Shown piece by piece: positions 33,647-40,761 of a stretch of 40,761 nt of DNA; position 1 is the stretch's first letter; every line of letters begins with the position of its first letter. A model generated the notes under the pieces. The model was given only the letters and a program-made list of their open reading frames with translations, searched no databases and was not told the DNA's origin. Source of the DNA: an uncultured Roseovarius sp. (GTDB taxonomy: Bacteria > Pseudomonadota > Alphaproteobacteria > Rhodobacterales > Rhodobacteraceae). The position numbers and the translations under genes were made by a program. Location: contig NZ_CAMYMD010000022.1 of the NCBI RefSeq assembly GCF_947259555.1, positions 1-40,761 of the forward strand, written 5' to 3'.

Positions 33647-34720
33647 ATGGCTACGAAAACCGAGAAGAATACCAAGATCGCCATTCGCGATCTGTACAAG
33701 ATCTTCGGCGCAGAGCCCGAAAGCGTTCTCGCCGAGGTGAAGGCCGGCATCAGCAAGAATGACTTGCTCGAAAAGCACAATCACGTCCTCGGGCTGAACG
33801 ATATCAACGTGGACGTGAAGGAGGGCGACATCACGGTCATGATGGGTCTGTCCGGGTCGGGAAAATCTACCTTGATCCGGCACCTGAACCGCCTGATCGA
33901 GCCGACTGCGGGCGCGGTAAATCTCGATGGCACGAATATCGTAGACCTTACCGAACATGAGCTGCGTCGCGTTCGTCGCGAGGAAATGTCGATGGTTTTC
34001 CAAAACTTCGCCCTCATGCCCCATCGGACCGTGCTCGAAAATGCCGGAACCGCCCTCGCGGTTCGTGGTGTGGCCAAAGCGGAATACGAAGCAGAAGCCC
34101 ATAAATGGCTGGAGCGCGTCGGCCTTCAGGGGGTTGGCGATCAGTTTCCGTTCCAGCTTTCGGGCGGGATGCAACAGCGCGTGGGCATCGCGCGCGCACT
34201 GTGTTCAAACGCGCCAGTGATGTTGATGGACGAGGCGTTTTCGGCCCTTGACCCGCTGATCCGTACCGACATGCAGGATCTCCTTCTTGAGCTTCAGGAG
34301 GAGCTTGAGAAAACGGTGGTGTTCATTTCGCACGATCTGGACGAGGCGTTGAAACTGGCGGATCACCTGGTGATCCTGAAAGACGGGTATGTCGTTCAGC
34401 AGGGCGAACCTCAGGAGATCCTGATGAAACCGAACGACCCCTACATCGTCGATTTCATCTCTGACATCAATCGCGCCCGCGTGCTGCGCGTGCGCTCGGT
34501 GATGGAAGAGACAGGGCAAGCGCCGGACAACCCGGCCGGAGAGGTCGATCACGACGCGACGCTGGAGTCAGTGATTGCGCGATCCGAGGGCGAGACGGCG
34601 CTGACATATCGGGTCATGAAAGATGGCACACAGGTCGGCGTCCTGAAAATGACTGACCTTTTCAAAGCGCTCGTGCCCATCGCAGCATCCGATGACGGCA
34701 TCCGCGCCGGTGCAGCCTGA
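33647..34720 (+). CDS. proV: Glycine betaine/proline ABC transporter ATP-binding protein
   Basis: This 357-residue ATPase has Walker A GLSGSGKST (67-75), Q-loop Gln119, the signature LSGGMQQRVG (171-180) and Walker B VMLMDE with Asp195 and Glu196, followed by an H-loop in VVFISHDLDEAL. The N-terminal LYKIFGAEPESVLAEVKAGI is typical of ProV/OpuAA. The C-terminus after residue 280 has only one CBS-like stretch (ALTYRVMKDGTQVGVLKMTD), so it is shorter than E. coli ProV; osmosensing through tandem CBS domains may be reduced. It starts three bases after proW. A hairpin with ACCGGTGCC and GGCACCGGT arms lies at 34739-34762 before the convergent acyltransferase. Confidence 0.94.
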   Translation: MATKTEKNTKIAIRDLYKIFGAEPESVLAEVKAGISKNDLLEKHNHVLGLNDINVDVKEGDITVMMGLSGSGKSTLIRHLNRLIEPTAGAVNLDGTNIVDLTEHELRRVRREEMSMVFQNFALMPHRTVLENAGTALAVRGVAKAEYEAEAHKWLERVGLQGVGDQFPFQLSGGMQQRVGIARALCSNAPVMLMDEAFSALDPLIRTDMQDLLLELQEELEKTVVFISHDLDEALKLADHLVILKDGYVVQQGEPQEILMKPNDPYIVDFISDINRARVLRVRSVMEETGQAPDNPAGEVDHDATLESVIARSEGETALTYRVMKDGTQVGVLKMTDLFKALVPIAASDDGIRAGAA

Positions 34721-34738
34721 GACCCAGCCCAAACGGAT

Positions 34739-34762
34739 ACCGGTGCCGCGAAAGGCACCGGT
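34739..34762. terminator. Hairpin between the convergent proV and acyltransferase genes
   Basis: ACCGGTGCC (34739-34747) and GGCACCGGT (34754-34762) pair exactly around the six-base loop GCGAAA. It lacks a T-tract on either strand, so it may be a weak bidirectional stop or an mRNA end stabiliser. Confidence 0.5.
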
Positions 34763-34799
34763 GTCCGGGCATGGTCTGCGTTCGTGCACCGGGACCGCT

Positions 34800-35888
34800 T
34801 CAGGCTTCTTTTTCGCTCAGGCCAAGCCCGCGATTTCGCAGCGCCGCGCGTAATTTCGGCAACTGCGCCTCGAATATGCTGCCAAAGGCCAAACAGATCA
34901 CAAGCGTCAAGCCGATCATGGTGACATCGCCCTGCCATGGCCCGATGTCGCGCAATGGCAGACTCTCCAGGAACTGCAAAACCGGGTAGTGCACGAGGTA
35001 GATGGAAAAGCTACGCCCAGCCCCCCAGCGGATCACGCCTGCGGTGGACCATGTGCGTTGCGACCGCAGGAGTCCTGCCATTCCAGCGATATGGCAGGTG
35101 ACGAGTAGTCCCAGAACGGTATTCCAGATGAATTCGTCTGAAAACCGAAGCGCAAGCCGCGGCAAGCTCTCGAAGGTGAAAGCCCGCAGGTCACCAGGCA
35201 GATTCAGCCAGAGCGCGACTGAATAGATCAAAACCGGGACCAACGCCATCGTCCATGACAGACGATCAGACGGGGTATGTCCGCGCGCCAGAAAAACGTG
35301 CAACCCCACGCCCATCAGCCAGACCGGCAACAACAGCAGGATAGTGAGCCCGGCAACGAGGCCGAGCAGAATCAACAACGCAAATCGCCGAGCCCCACGG
35401 GTAAAGACCGCAACACCGAACAGTGCAAAATAGGTGGCCTCGTAGCTGAGCGACCAATATGGGCCATTGCTCCCCAATCGCGCCACCGAGATGCCCCATT
35501 CGTTGGAAAAGGTCAGCCCGCGCAAGAGCATCTCCCACAGCGGCATCGGTTGGTAAAACGGGGCAGCGTAAACCGCCGGCGCCAACTGCGATCCGATCCG
35601 GTCCATCGTGAAGGTCAGAATGATCGCCGGCAACGCGACAGAGACGAGTCGCGTGGCACGATCGAAGGCAAAGCGCGGGCCGGTCGCATCCGGACGGGCG
35701 GCAACATGCGCAATGACCAGCCCCGAAAGAACAAAAAAGACGATCACCGCGTCGCTTCCGAGATTCAACTCGCGCACCCACAGCCAGCGTCCGTCCGAGA
35801 ATCGGGGGTAGGCAAAATGCGAAAGCAGCACGACGAGCGCCGCGCCAAAGCGCAGCGCATCGAGGTAAAGAGAGAGGCCGGGTTTCAT
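34800..35888 (-). CDS. Acyltransferase family 3 (OafA/YrhL-like) membrane protein
   Basis: The 362-residue protein has ten or so membrane segments and the acyltransferase-3 start LSLYLDALRFGAALVVLLSHFAYP with its conserved His. It continues with LWVRELNLGSDAVIVFFVLSGLVIAHVAA, the NGPYWSLSYEATYFALFG motif, and a late RSFSIYLVHYPVLQFL block. The family moves acyl groups (often acetyl) onto sugars, lipids or antibiotics at the membrane. The acceptor is unknown. Its ATG overlaps the stop of the hydroxylase gene (ATGA), suggesting joint action on a lipid or sterol-like molecule. The C-terminus is short and basic, without an SGNH domain. Confidence 0.9.
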   Translation of the reverse strand: MKPGLSLYLDALRFGAALVVLLSHFAYPRFSDGRWLWVRELNLGSDAVIVFFVLSGLVIAHVAARPDATGPRFAFDRATRLVSVALPAIILTFTMDRIGSQLAPAVYAAPFYQPMPLWEMLLRGLTFSNEWGISVARLGSNGPYWSLSYEATYFALFGVAVFTRGARRFALLILLGLVAGLTILLLLPVWLMGVGLHVFLARGHTPSDRLSWTMALVPVLIYSVALWLNLPGDLRAFTFESLPRLALRFSDEFIWNTVLGLLVTCHIAGMAGLLRSQRTWSTAGVIRWGAGRSFSIYLVHYPVLQFLESLPLRDIGPWQGDVTMIGLTLVICLAFGSIFEAQLPKLRAALRNRGLGLSEKEA

Positions 35889-36901
35889 GACCGTGCCGCA
35901 TTCTTTCGCGTGTCATCGGGTTGGCCAACCGGCGGGCTCGGGTGTTTGCCACCGGCATCAAACAGCTTGCGGATCTGCCTGTAGCTGTCCTGCACCGGCA
36001 CCACCATGGCCGCGACCAGGCTGTCATGACGCTGGCGAAGTGGTCGCCCGGTCTTGTCGCCAAGCCCAAAGGCGATCTGTTCACGCGTTTTCGGCACGTA
36101 GAGCGTACCAAACATCCAGTCCCAGATCGCCAGAACTTCACCGTAATTCTTGTTGTGGTGACGCGGATCCAGCGAATGATGAATCTGGTGCTGGCATGGA
36201 GAAATGAAAATGCGCTCCAGAACCGGCCCAAAGCTCAGCCAGACATGCGAATGCCGAAGATTGGCCCCGGCAAGGTTAAAGAGGGCGTATCCGGCATTGA
36301 TGCCGACCAATGTCGCGTAGGACGGCACCTCGGCAAAAATTGCGAGGCAAAGCCCCTGTAGGCCGCCGATCAGGATGCCTTTGATCGAGGCAGAGAGCAG
36401 ATCATAGATCGGGTGCTTTCTGTACACCGTGATCGGTGTCATCACCTCAGCAGAGTGATGCAACGAATGAAAAGGCCACAGGACCCGGTTTTCGTGGTGG
36501 ATCCGGTGCACCCAATAGGTTCCGAAATCGCCGACAATCAGCAAAAGAGCCGCCATCGCAACGGGGTGCAAGCTCAACGACGAGTGCGCCGGCCCGAGAC
36601 CGTCCGCCAATCCCCCGGCAAGCGTGGCACTCGCCATGACAAAGCCGAAGACACCCAGAATGGCGATGATCCGATTCAGGCAAAAGATTTTCAGATCAAC
36701 GATGTGGGAGGCGTGAAAGTAGATTGAGCGGGGCAGCAGCCATTTCAGAAACGAGCCCCCGCCAGCCTGGCGCCGGAATACCGCATAGGCAATCAGAACC
36801 GTGATCAAAAGATAAACAGGCCAGAGCCGGCTGCTTGGCTGAACGGCGCTCTGGGCTGCCTCGATTATAACATTCCCGATCTCGCGTACGACGTTCTCCA
36901 T
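35885..36901 (-). CDS. Sterol desaturase/fatty acid hydroxylase family protein
   Basis: The 338-residue di-iron membrane enzyme has hydrophobic segments at about 25-45, 70-105 and 115-140, and others. The eight-His pattern is WVHRIHHENRVLWPFHSLHHSAEVM followed by RHSHVWLSFGP and ISPCQHQIHHSLDPRHHNKNYGEVLAIWDWMFGTLYVPK. This is the HX3H, HX2HH and later HX2HH series of the superfamily. The ATG at 36901 follows a clear GGAGG; upstream frame to 36946 is not needed. It likely hydroxylates or desaturates a lipid and is coupled to the acyltransferase by a four-base overlap. The gene is preceded by the mostly empty gap 36902-37327. Confidence 0.9.
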   Translation of the reverse strand: MENVVREIGNVIIEAAQSAVQPSSRLWPVYLLITVLIAYAVFRRQAGGGSFLKWLLPRSIYFHASHIVDLKIFCLNRIIAILGVFGFVMASATLAGGLADGLGPAHSSLSLHPVAMAALLLIVGDFGTYWVHRIHHENRVLWPFHSLHHSAEVMTPITVYRKHPIYDLLSASIKGILIGGLQGLCLAIFAEVPSYATLVGINAGYALFNLAGANLRHSHVWLSFGPVLERIFISPCQHQIHHSLDPRHHNKNYGEVLAIWDWMFGTLYVPKTREQIAFGLGDKTGRPLRQRHDSLVAAMVVPVQDSYRQIRKLFDAGGKHPSPPVGQPDDTRKNAARS

Positions 36902-37032
36902 CGCGTGGCACCTCCGCCCCTGACACTGCACTTCGAAGCAGATCAAACCCCATAATTATGGCAAGATTTGAGCCCCGAGAGGGAAAGCTCTGGCCCGGAC
37001 AACCGTTTCAAGGGTCAAGGGTCAAGGGAATT

Positions 37033-37063
37033 GATGCGTTGGATGCCGCCATCCAACGGCATC
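37033..37063. repeat. Bulged hairpin in the gap before the sterol desaturase gene
   Basis: GATGC-GTTGGATG (37033-37045) pairs with CATCCAAC-G-GCATC (37050-37063) around a CCGC loop, a 13-base stem with one bulged G. Just upstream GTCAAGG is directly repeated near 37014-37027. The gap 36902-37327 holds no supported gene; short frames there lack family or codon support. Confidence 0.45.
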
Positions 37064-37327
37064 GAATGTGCCATAACGGTTTTATAGTAACCAACATGTG
37101 GGAGGCATCCATGTCAGAGTTTAGCCAGCATCTTGTCTGCAATTCTCGAGGTCTGGCCCCTGGAACACAAGAAACACCAAGTTTGATGCCCAAGCTAAGC
37201 GTCAAGATAGATCCGACCTTCGGACTTCCGCAGTGAGAGATCAAAAGAAAGGTCGCTAGTGTTTACGTAGTTCCAGATTAAATCTTGATTAGCAGCATCT
37301 ATATGAGACGTCAGATTAAGAAATGTA

Positions 37328-37891
37328 TCATAAGCGATCATTACGTGTTGCCCCCAAGGTTATTTCCAGTAATTCAATCGTTTGATCTTGGTCTTTGAGG
37401 AAAACCAGCGGCGCTGCACCAACACCTGTTACATTCAGGTTCTCATCAAGTGCTCCAACACGTTGTATCGCTATCAACTCAAGGCCTTCAGAAGCAGCCA
37501 ACCTGTGCGCATTTCCACCAGGTCCGGGCGGATCGAAGTTTAGAGAGATTTCATCATCAAAATAGGCAACAATTTCTTGACGAAACTCCTTGGCGTCTAG
37601 CGCCTGAAATATGAGAGGCCCTTCAGTCTTAAGTCCAGCAACTGGCCGCAAGTGGGTACCTGTTACGTCGCGGACACCTAATTTAGATCGCAATTCGACT
37701 TCGACATCAGAATACCATCGCGCCAGTTTTGGCGTGACCTCGAACAAGGTGTAACCAGTTTGGCTTCCCCCACCGATGCGCAGGTTTGGATTGGCCTTAT
37801 TAAATACTTCCTCTTTCCGCATCCAGGCGGCGAAATCAAATAGACGTTCATCGCCGGGCAAATCGTCCGGCAGAATGTACTGACCTTGCAA
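37328..37891 (-). CDS. Hypothetical protein, start uncertain or 5'-truncated
   Basis: I do not recognise this protein. From the TTG at 37891 it has 187 residues, starting LQGQYILPDDLPGDERLF. The frame remains open for about five codons further (TATRY before it) until a stop, with no ATG until MRKEEVF about 24 residues in. The missing good start and the protein-like sequence before TTG suggest a truncated or frameshifted gene. Composition is soluble, mixed alpha/beta, with a Pro/Gly-rich DPPGPGGNAHRLAASEGL stretch and a conserved-looking LFEVTPKLARWYSDVEVELR. GC is clearly lower than in the genes to the left, consistent with acquired DNA beside the RTX gene and IS remnants. Confidence 0.5.
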   Translation of the reverse strand: MQGQYILPDDLPGDERLFDFAAWMRKEEVFNKANPNLRIGGGSQTGYTLFEVTPKLARWYSDVEVELRSKLGVRDVTGTHLRPVAGLKTEGPLIFQALDAKEFRQEIVAYFDDEISLNFDPPGPGGNAHRLAASEGLELIAIQRVGALDENLNVTGVGAAPLVFLKDQDQTIELLEITLGATRNDRL

Positions 37892-38043
37892 ATAGCGTGT
37901 AGCCGTTTATACTTTTTATTGGAAACACAACGCTCAGTGAAGTCTCGTAAAAGTTTAGGGAACAAGTTCGTCAACATATGCACTCGACTTCGCACAACAT
38001 TATATCCATCCACTACCTTCCAAATTTAGTCGTCGACCGTTAA

Positions 38044-38184
38044 AACAATTCTAGGTTGTACTTCTGGTATCAAGGCCAACCGGAGGTACGCTCAGACAGC
38101 CTGCGCAACGACCTCACGCGGGTAGCGGAAGCCATTGAAGCTAGGTTGGTAAATCTGGATGATGATGCCGCGCGTTACGGATAA
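38044..38184 (+). pseudogene. Orphan C-terminal coding remnant
   Basis: One frame is open for 46 codons without an ATG or a ribosome site and ends in TAA at 38182-38184. Its translation, including YQGQPEVRSDSLRNDLTRVA and EAIEARLVNLDDDAARYG, looks like a helical protein C-terminus rather than random sequence. I cannot name the family. It is probably the tail of a gene cut off by rearrangement. The rest of 37892-38388 shows only a short GGGG/CCCC hairpin at 38257-38271. Confidence 0.35.
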
Positions 38185-38388
38185 TTGGAATTGTGGTCAA
38201 TAACTTGACGATCGCGCCAACTCCAAAATTAATGGATCCCGGCCCTAGGAAAAGCATGGGGTTATTCCCCAGATTTCCTTTTCAGTTCAGGGTGACGAGC
38301 AAGATGTGGTAGCCTGAAGCAGGAATCGGCGGCCTTCGACTTCTGCGGGGTGCCTCAATTTTTTAGGGTGACCTTTGGGGAGGTGCCA

Positions 38389-40371
38389 ATGTTTTGGGTC
38401 GGAACATTCAATGGCGCGACGTATAATCTTATTGGTGAGAACCCGATAAACGGGATTTCGGGCTTAAAGGGGTATTTTGGTACAACCGATATCACGGATG
38501 GCGTAAATATTGCGACGCCGAATGTGATAAGCGCCACGGCATCCTCGATCGTGCTACGCGATCCCGAATTTTTAGGAGAATTGCGGATTTTCGGAACCGG
38601 TTTGTCCATCGCGACGGCGAACCTACAAGGCGGGTTGGGAACTTTCCCGCAACTGACCTCCGGCACGATCACCGGTTTACATTTTTATTTCAACGAAGAT
38701 CTAGATCGAACTCTCAGCAATCTCGCGACCCCTGGGCTCTCGGCTTCCGAGATTAACTTGCTTCAAGAGCAGAGGGCCATCTTCGCCAATATTGCATTCC
38801 TCAATCTTGGGGGAGCGCCGGATGCCATCCTCGGCCTGCCTGGCGTGAACGCCGCTCAACTCGGGCAAGCAGTGGTTTCTTCTTATAATGGCGGTTCGCC
38901 GGCGCAACTTCAGGCATTCTTCGACCAATTTCAGTTCTCGTTCACCGGCACCGATGCCAACAACTCGTTGCGTGGCACTAGCAATGGCGATGAACTGACA
39001 GGCCTTGGTGGTAACGACCAGCTGGAGGGTGCCGCAGGAAACGACATCCTGAACGGTGGTTCGGGCGTCAATGTCCTGAACGGAGGACCTGGGTCGGATT
39101 TCTACTTCCTCGGACAGGGCACGAACAGCATCGGTGAAAACGTCCTAAACACGAGCGATGTCGATACAGTATCCTACGAACTTGCGTCTTCGGGCGCCAA
39201 GATTGTGTTGGACGCGGCCAGCCTGGAGCAACCAGCGGGCATTGCGGCCAACGACAACATCCTGGGCGTCGAGGTTGGGATTGGCACGCAATTCGATGAT
39301 GAGATTGTCGGTCGTTTCGCGGCAACCATCGACTGGGACAGGCTGATCGGGCTGGCTGGGGATGACACTTTGCGATCCGGCCCAGGCGAAGATGTGCTTG
39401 TCGGCGGAATCGGGTTCGACTTTCTTGATGGCGGCAGCGGCGGCGGATCGGTCTTCGCAGGCGAACCGCCCGATCGGGGCGTCTGGCAGGCGTCGCCGGG
39501 CGAGGTTCATATTTTCCTTGATCAGTTCAACCGGCTTCTAATCGCTTCGCCTGGCGAAGGGGTGGATACTGTAGTGAACATCGAACGGTTCGAGTTCGCG
39601 GGCCAGGTCTTTCCCCCAAATCAATTGACCTTCTCGAATGCCAATCTTGTGATCGATGGTGATCTGGGCCAAACGATCAACGGCACGCTTGCAATAGACC
39701 TCATCTACGGGCGCGGCGGCCCAGACCGGATTTTTGCAGGGGCAGGTGGTGACATCGTCGAGGGTGGCTCAGGAAACGATTTCATCCAGGGTGAAAATAA
39801 CGCAGATCAGCTTTTCGGAGAGACGGGAAACGACACTTTGGAAGGCGGCATTGGCGCTGATGTGATCGACGGCGGTCCCGGGCGCGACACGGCGGCATTC
39901 GTGACGGCTGCGGCGGGGGTGAACGCCAATCTCGGCGCGGGCATGGGATCGGCGGGCAATGCCAACGGTGACACCTACACGGATGTCGAGAACCTTTTGG
40001 GTTCGGACCATGACGATACGCTGACCGGTTCGACCGGGGATAACCTCATCGAGGGCGGGCGCGGATCGGACTGGCTGCGCGGCGCGTCTGGCAACGACAC
40101 GCTGGAAGGCGGAGGCGGAGATGACGAGATGCTTGGCGGTTCTGGCGCGGATGTATTCGTCTTTACGAACGGCTTTGGGATCGACACGGTGCAGGACTTC
40201 ACGAAGGGTATTGATATACTGGACTTTGGGGCGCACACGCAAATTGATGAATTTGCGGATCTGAACGTCACCGCGTCAGGGCTTGATGCGATCGTCGACG
40301 ATGGCTTCGGCAATACGATACGCATCCTCGACGCGGCTGGCGACATCGAATCCGGAGATTTCCTGTTCTAG
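38389..40371 (+). CDS. RTX-type calcium-binding secreted protein
   Basis: This 660-residue protein has no Sec signal. Residues 1-185 form a unique N-terminal domain rich in short beta motifs (NGATYNLIGENPINGISGLK). From about residue 186 come hemolysin-type GGxGxDxLx nonapeptide blocks, near 190-245 (GLGGNDQLEGAAGNDILNGG), 320-355, 433-500 (GAGGDIVEGGSGNDFIQGEN) and 541-590 (GASGNDTLEGGGGDDEMLGG). The C-terminus (IDILDFGAHTQIDEFADL, then DFLF at the end) is the type I secretion signal pattern. It likely folds outside the cell on binding calcium. No type I ABC or membrane-fusion genes are adjacent. The ATG at 38389 has GGGGAGG upstream; a GTG at 38350 is the alternative. Confidence 0.88.
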   Translation: MFWVGTFNGATYNLIGENPINGISGLKGYFGTTDITDGVNIATPNVISATASSIVLRDPEFLGELRIFGTGLSIATANLQGGLGTFPQLTSGTITGLHFYFNEDLDRTLSNLATPGLSASEINLLQEQRAIFANIAFLNLGGAPDAILGLPGVNAAQLGQAVVSSYNGGSPAQLQAFFDQFQFSFTGTDANNSLRGTSNGDELTGLGGNDQLEGAAGNDILNGGSGVNVLNGGPGSDFYFLGQGTNSIGENVLNTSDVDTVSYELASSGAKIVLDAASLEQPAGIAANDNILGVEVGIGTQFDDEIVGRFAATIDWDRLIGLAGDDTLRSGPGEDVLVGGIGFDFLDGGSGGGSVFAGEPPDRGVWQASPGEVHIFLDQFNRLLIASPGEGVDTVVNIERFEFAGQVFPPNQLTFSNANLVIDGDLGQTINGTLAIDLIYGRGGPDRIFAGAGGDIVEGGSGNDFIQGENNADQLFGETGNDTLEGGIGADVIDGGPGRDTAAFVTAAAGVNANLGAGMGSAGNANGDTYTDVENLLGSDHDDTLTGSTGDNLIEGGRGSDWLRGASGNDTLEGGGGDDEMLGGSGADVFVFTNGFGIDTVQDFTKGIDILDFGAHTQIDEFADLNVTASGLDAIVDDGFGNTIRILDAAGDIESGDFLF

Positions 40372-40443
40372 CATCCCGTTCATATATGTCGGTCGCGAGT
40401 CTGCAACATCTAGCGGTCCAGCGTGCGGCCAACTTGTCTACGC

Positions 40444-40563
40444 CTACAGCCTCCCGTCAAGTACGGCAGCTCGTGTGACGGCAACTCGATGAGCGCCCTG
40501 CGGTGACCATCTCATTCGGCGGCGTTTTTTCGGCGGCGTTTTCCCATGCTGTTGTTGCCGATG
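40444..40563 (-). pseudogene. Probable transposase C-terminal remnant
   Basis: A minus-strand frame of 39 codons ends in TAG at 40446-40444. It reads GKTPPKKRRRMRWSPQGAHR and VAVTRAAVLDGRL, a basic then hydrophobic ending like the C-terminus of several IS transposases; I cannot fix the IS family. It has no start and begins after a stop at 40564-40566. A second open frame overlaps it (WENAAEKTPPNEMVTAG), so the frame choice is not certain. Confidence 0.4.
40515..40542. repeat. Perfect 14-bp tandem duplication
   Basis: TTCGGCGGCGTTTT occurs twice without a gap (40515-40528 and 40529-40542), inside the transposase remnant. It could be a slippage product or a short duplication made by element insertion. 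Confidence 0.75.
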
Positions 40564-40647
40564 TCATTGATTCAGCCTTCTTCCCGGGACGATGAAACGG
40601 CGAGGCCATTTCTGTATCGACGACCATAGTCGGCCTAGCAACTGTGT

Positions 40648-40761
40648 CTAGATGATCGGCTTTGCTTGCCAGGGGGTGCCTGATTTGAGGATGGCATTTG
40701 CGATGGTGGCGAGTCTGCGCGCGATTGCGACGATAACGACCTTGTGCGGTTTGCCACGCGC
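40648..40761 (-). CDS. IS110-family transposase, C-terminal end (continues past window)
   Basis: Thirty-seven codons and a TAG stop (40650-40648) are visible on the minus strand. The peptide GKPHKVVIVAIARRLATIAN followed by AILKSGTPW is the standard C-terminal ending of IS110/IS1111 DEDD-type serine-containing recombinases. The catalytic RuvC-like and Tnp domains lie outside the window. IS110 elements have no terminal inverted repeats, so the element's left boundary cannot be seen; it should lie somewhere left of 40648, near or inside the transposase remnant. Confidence 0.88.
   Translation of the reverse strand, partial: ARGKPHKVVIVAIARRLATIANAILKSGTPWQAKPII

Noticed and set aside
36958..37236. 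A 92-codon plus-strand frame in the gap before 37328
   Set aside because: It has no ribosome site, crosses a hairpin and a direct repeat, and its translation has no recognisable order.
1..40761. tRNA, rRNA, tmRNA or CRISPR arrays
   Set aside because: No cloverleaf with TTCGA-type arms, rRNA motif or regularly spaced repeat was found by reading the gaps; a covariance-model scan was not possible.

Overview
The window looks like chromosome from an alphaproteobacterium of the Rhodobacteraceae (Roseobacter group). The evidence is high GC, the gene order folK-rpoZ-rsh-DUF2062-pdxJ, TRAP and ProXWV transporters, an RTX protein of marine-roseobacter style, and two exact matches to the alphaproteobacterial EcfG general-stress promoter. 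This assignment is an inference from content; no database was searched.

Left part (1-9161). A minus-strand run reads folK, rpoZ, rsh ((p)ppGpp synthetase/hydrolase), a DUF2062 membrane protein, pdxJ, a zinc nucleoside deaminase and an alpha/beta hydrolase cut by the window edge. Diverging from it are a NYN-domain protein and a YqaA-type membrane protein. A ~220-bp MITE-like inverted-repeat element follows, then ispH, which overlaps tail-to-tail with a secreted metallo-beta-lactamase-fold protein.

Purine block (9375-18133). A minus-strand operon xdhA-xdhB-xdhC-NCS2 permease-guaD imports purine bases and converts guanine to xanthine and xanthine to urate. A divergent LysR regulator lies next to a perfect palindrome.

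Stress and envelope block (18188-21188). An entericidin-like lipoprotein and an AI-2E-family membrane protein are transcribed divergently, each from a perfect GGAAC-N16-CGTT promoter. A small PLDc_N membrane protein and an exported double PRC-barrel protein follow.

Orphan pair (21564-24833). An ATP-grasp enzyme is followed, 21 bases later, by a 673-residue protein of unknown family whose C-terminal half carries Cys, His and Asn/Asp motifs like a papain-type peptidase. This ligase-plus-peptidase-like cassette is the best candidate here for an undescribed system.

Transport blocks (25204-34720). A GMC oxidoreductase diverges from a TRAP transporter (substrate-binding protein, small and large permeases) with an IclR regulator. 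Then comes a ProX-ProW-ProV glycine betaine/proline importer with an internal terminator after proX.

Right part (34800-40761). An OafA-type acyltransferase and a sterol-desaturase-family hydroxylase overlap by four bases. After them the sequence becomes AT-richer and accessory in character: a hypothetical gene without a good start, an orphan coding tail, an RTX calcium-binding protein, a transposase remnant, a 14-bp tandem repeat and the 3' end of an IS110-family transposase. No tRNA, rRNA or CRISPR array was recognised.
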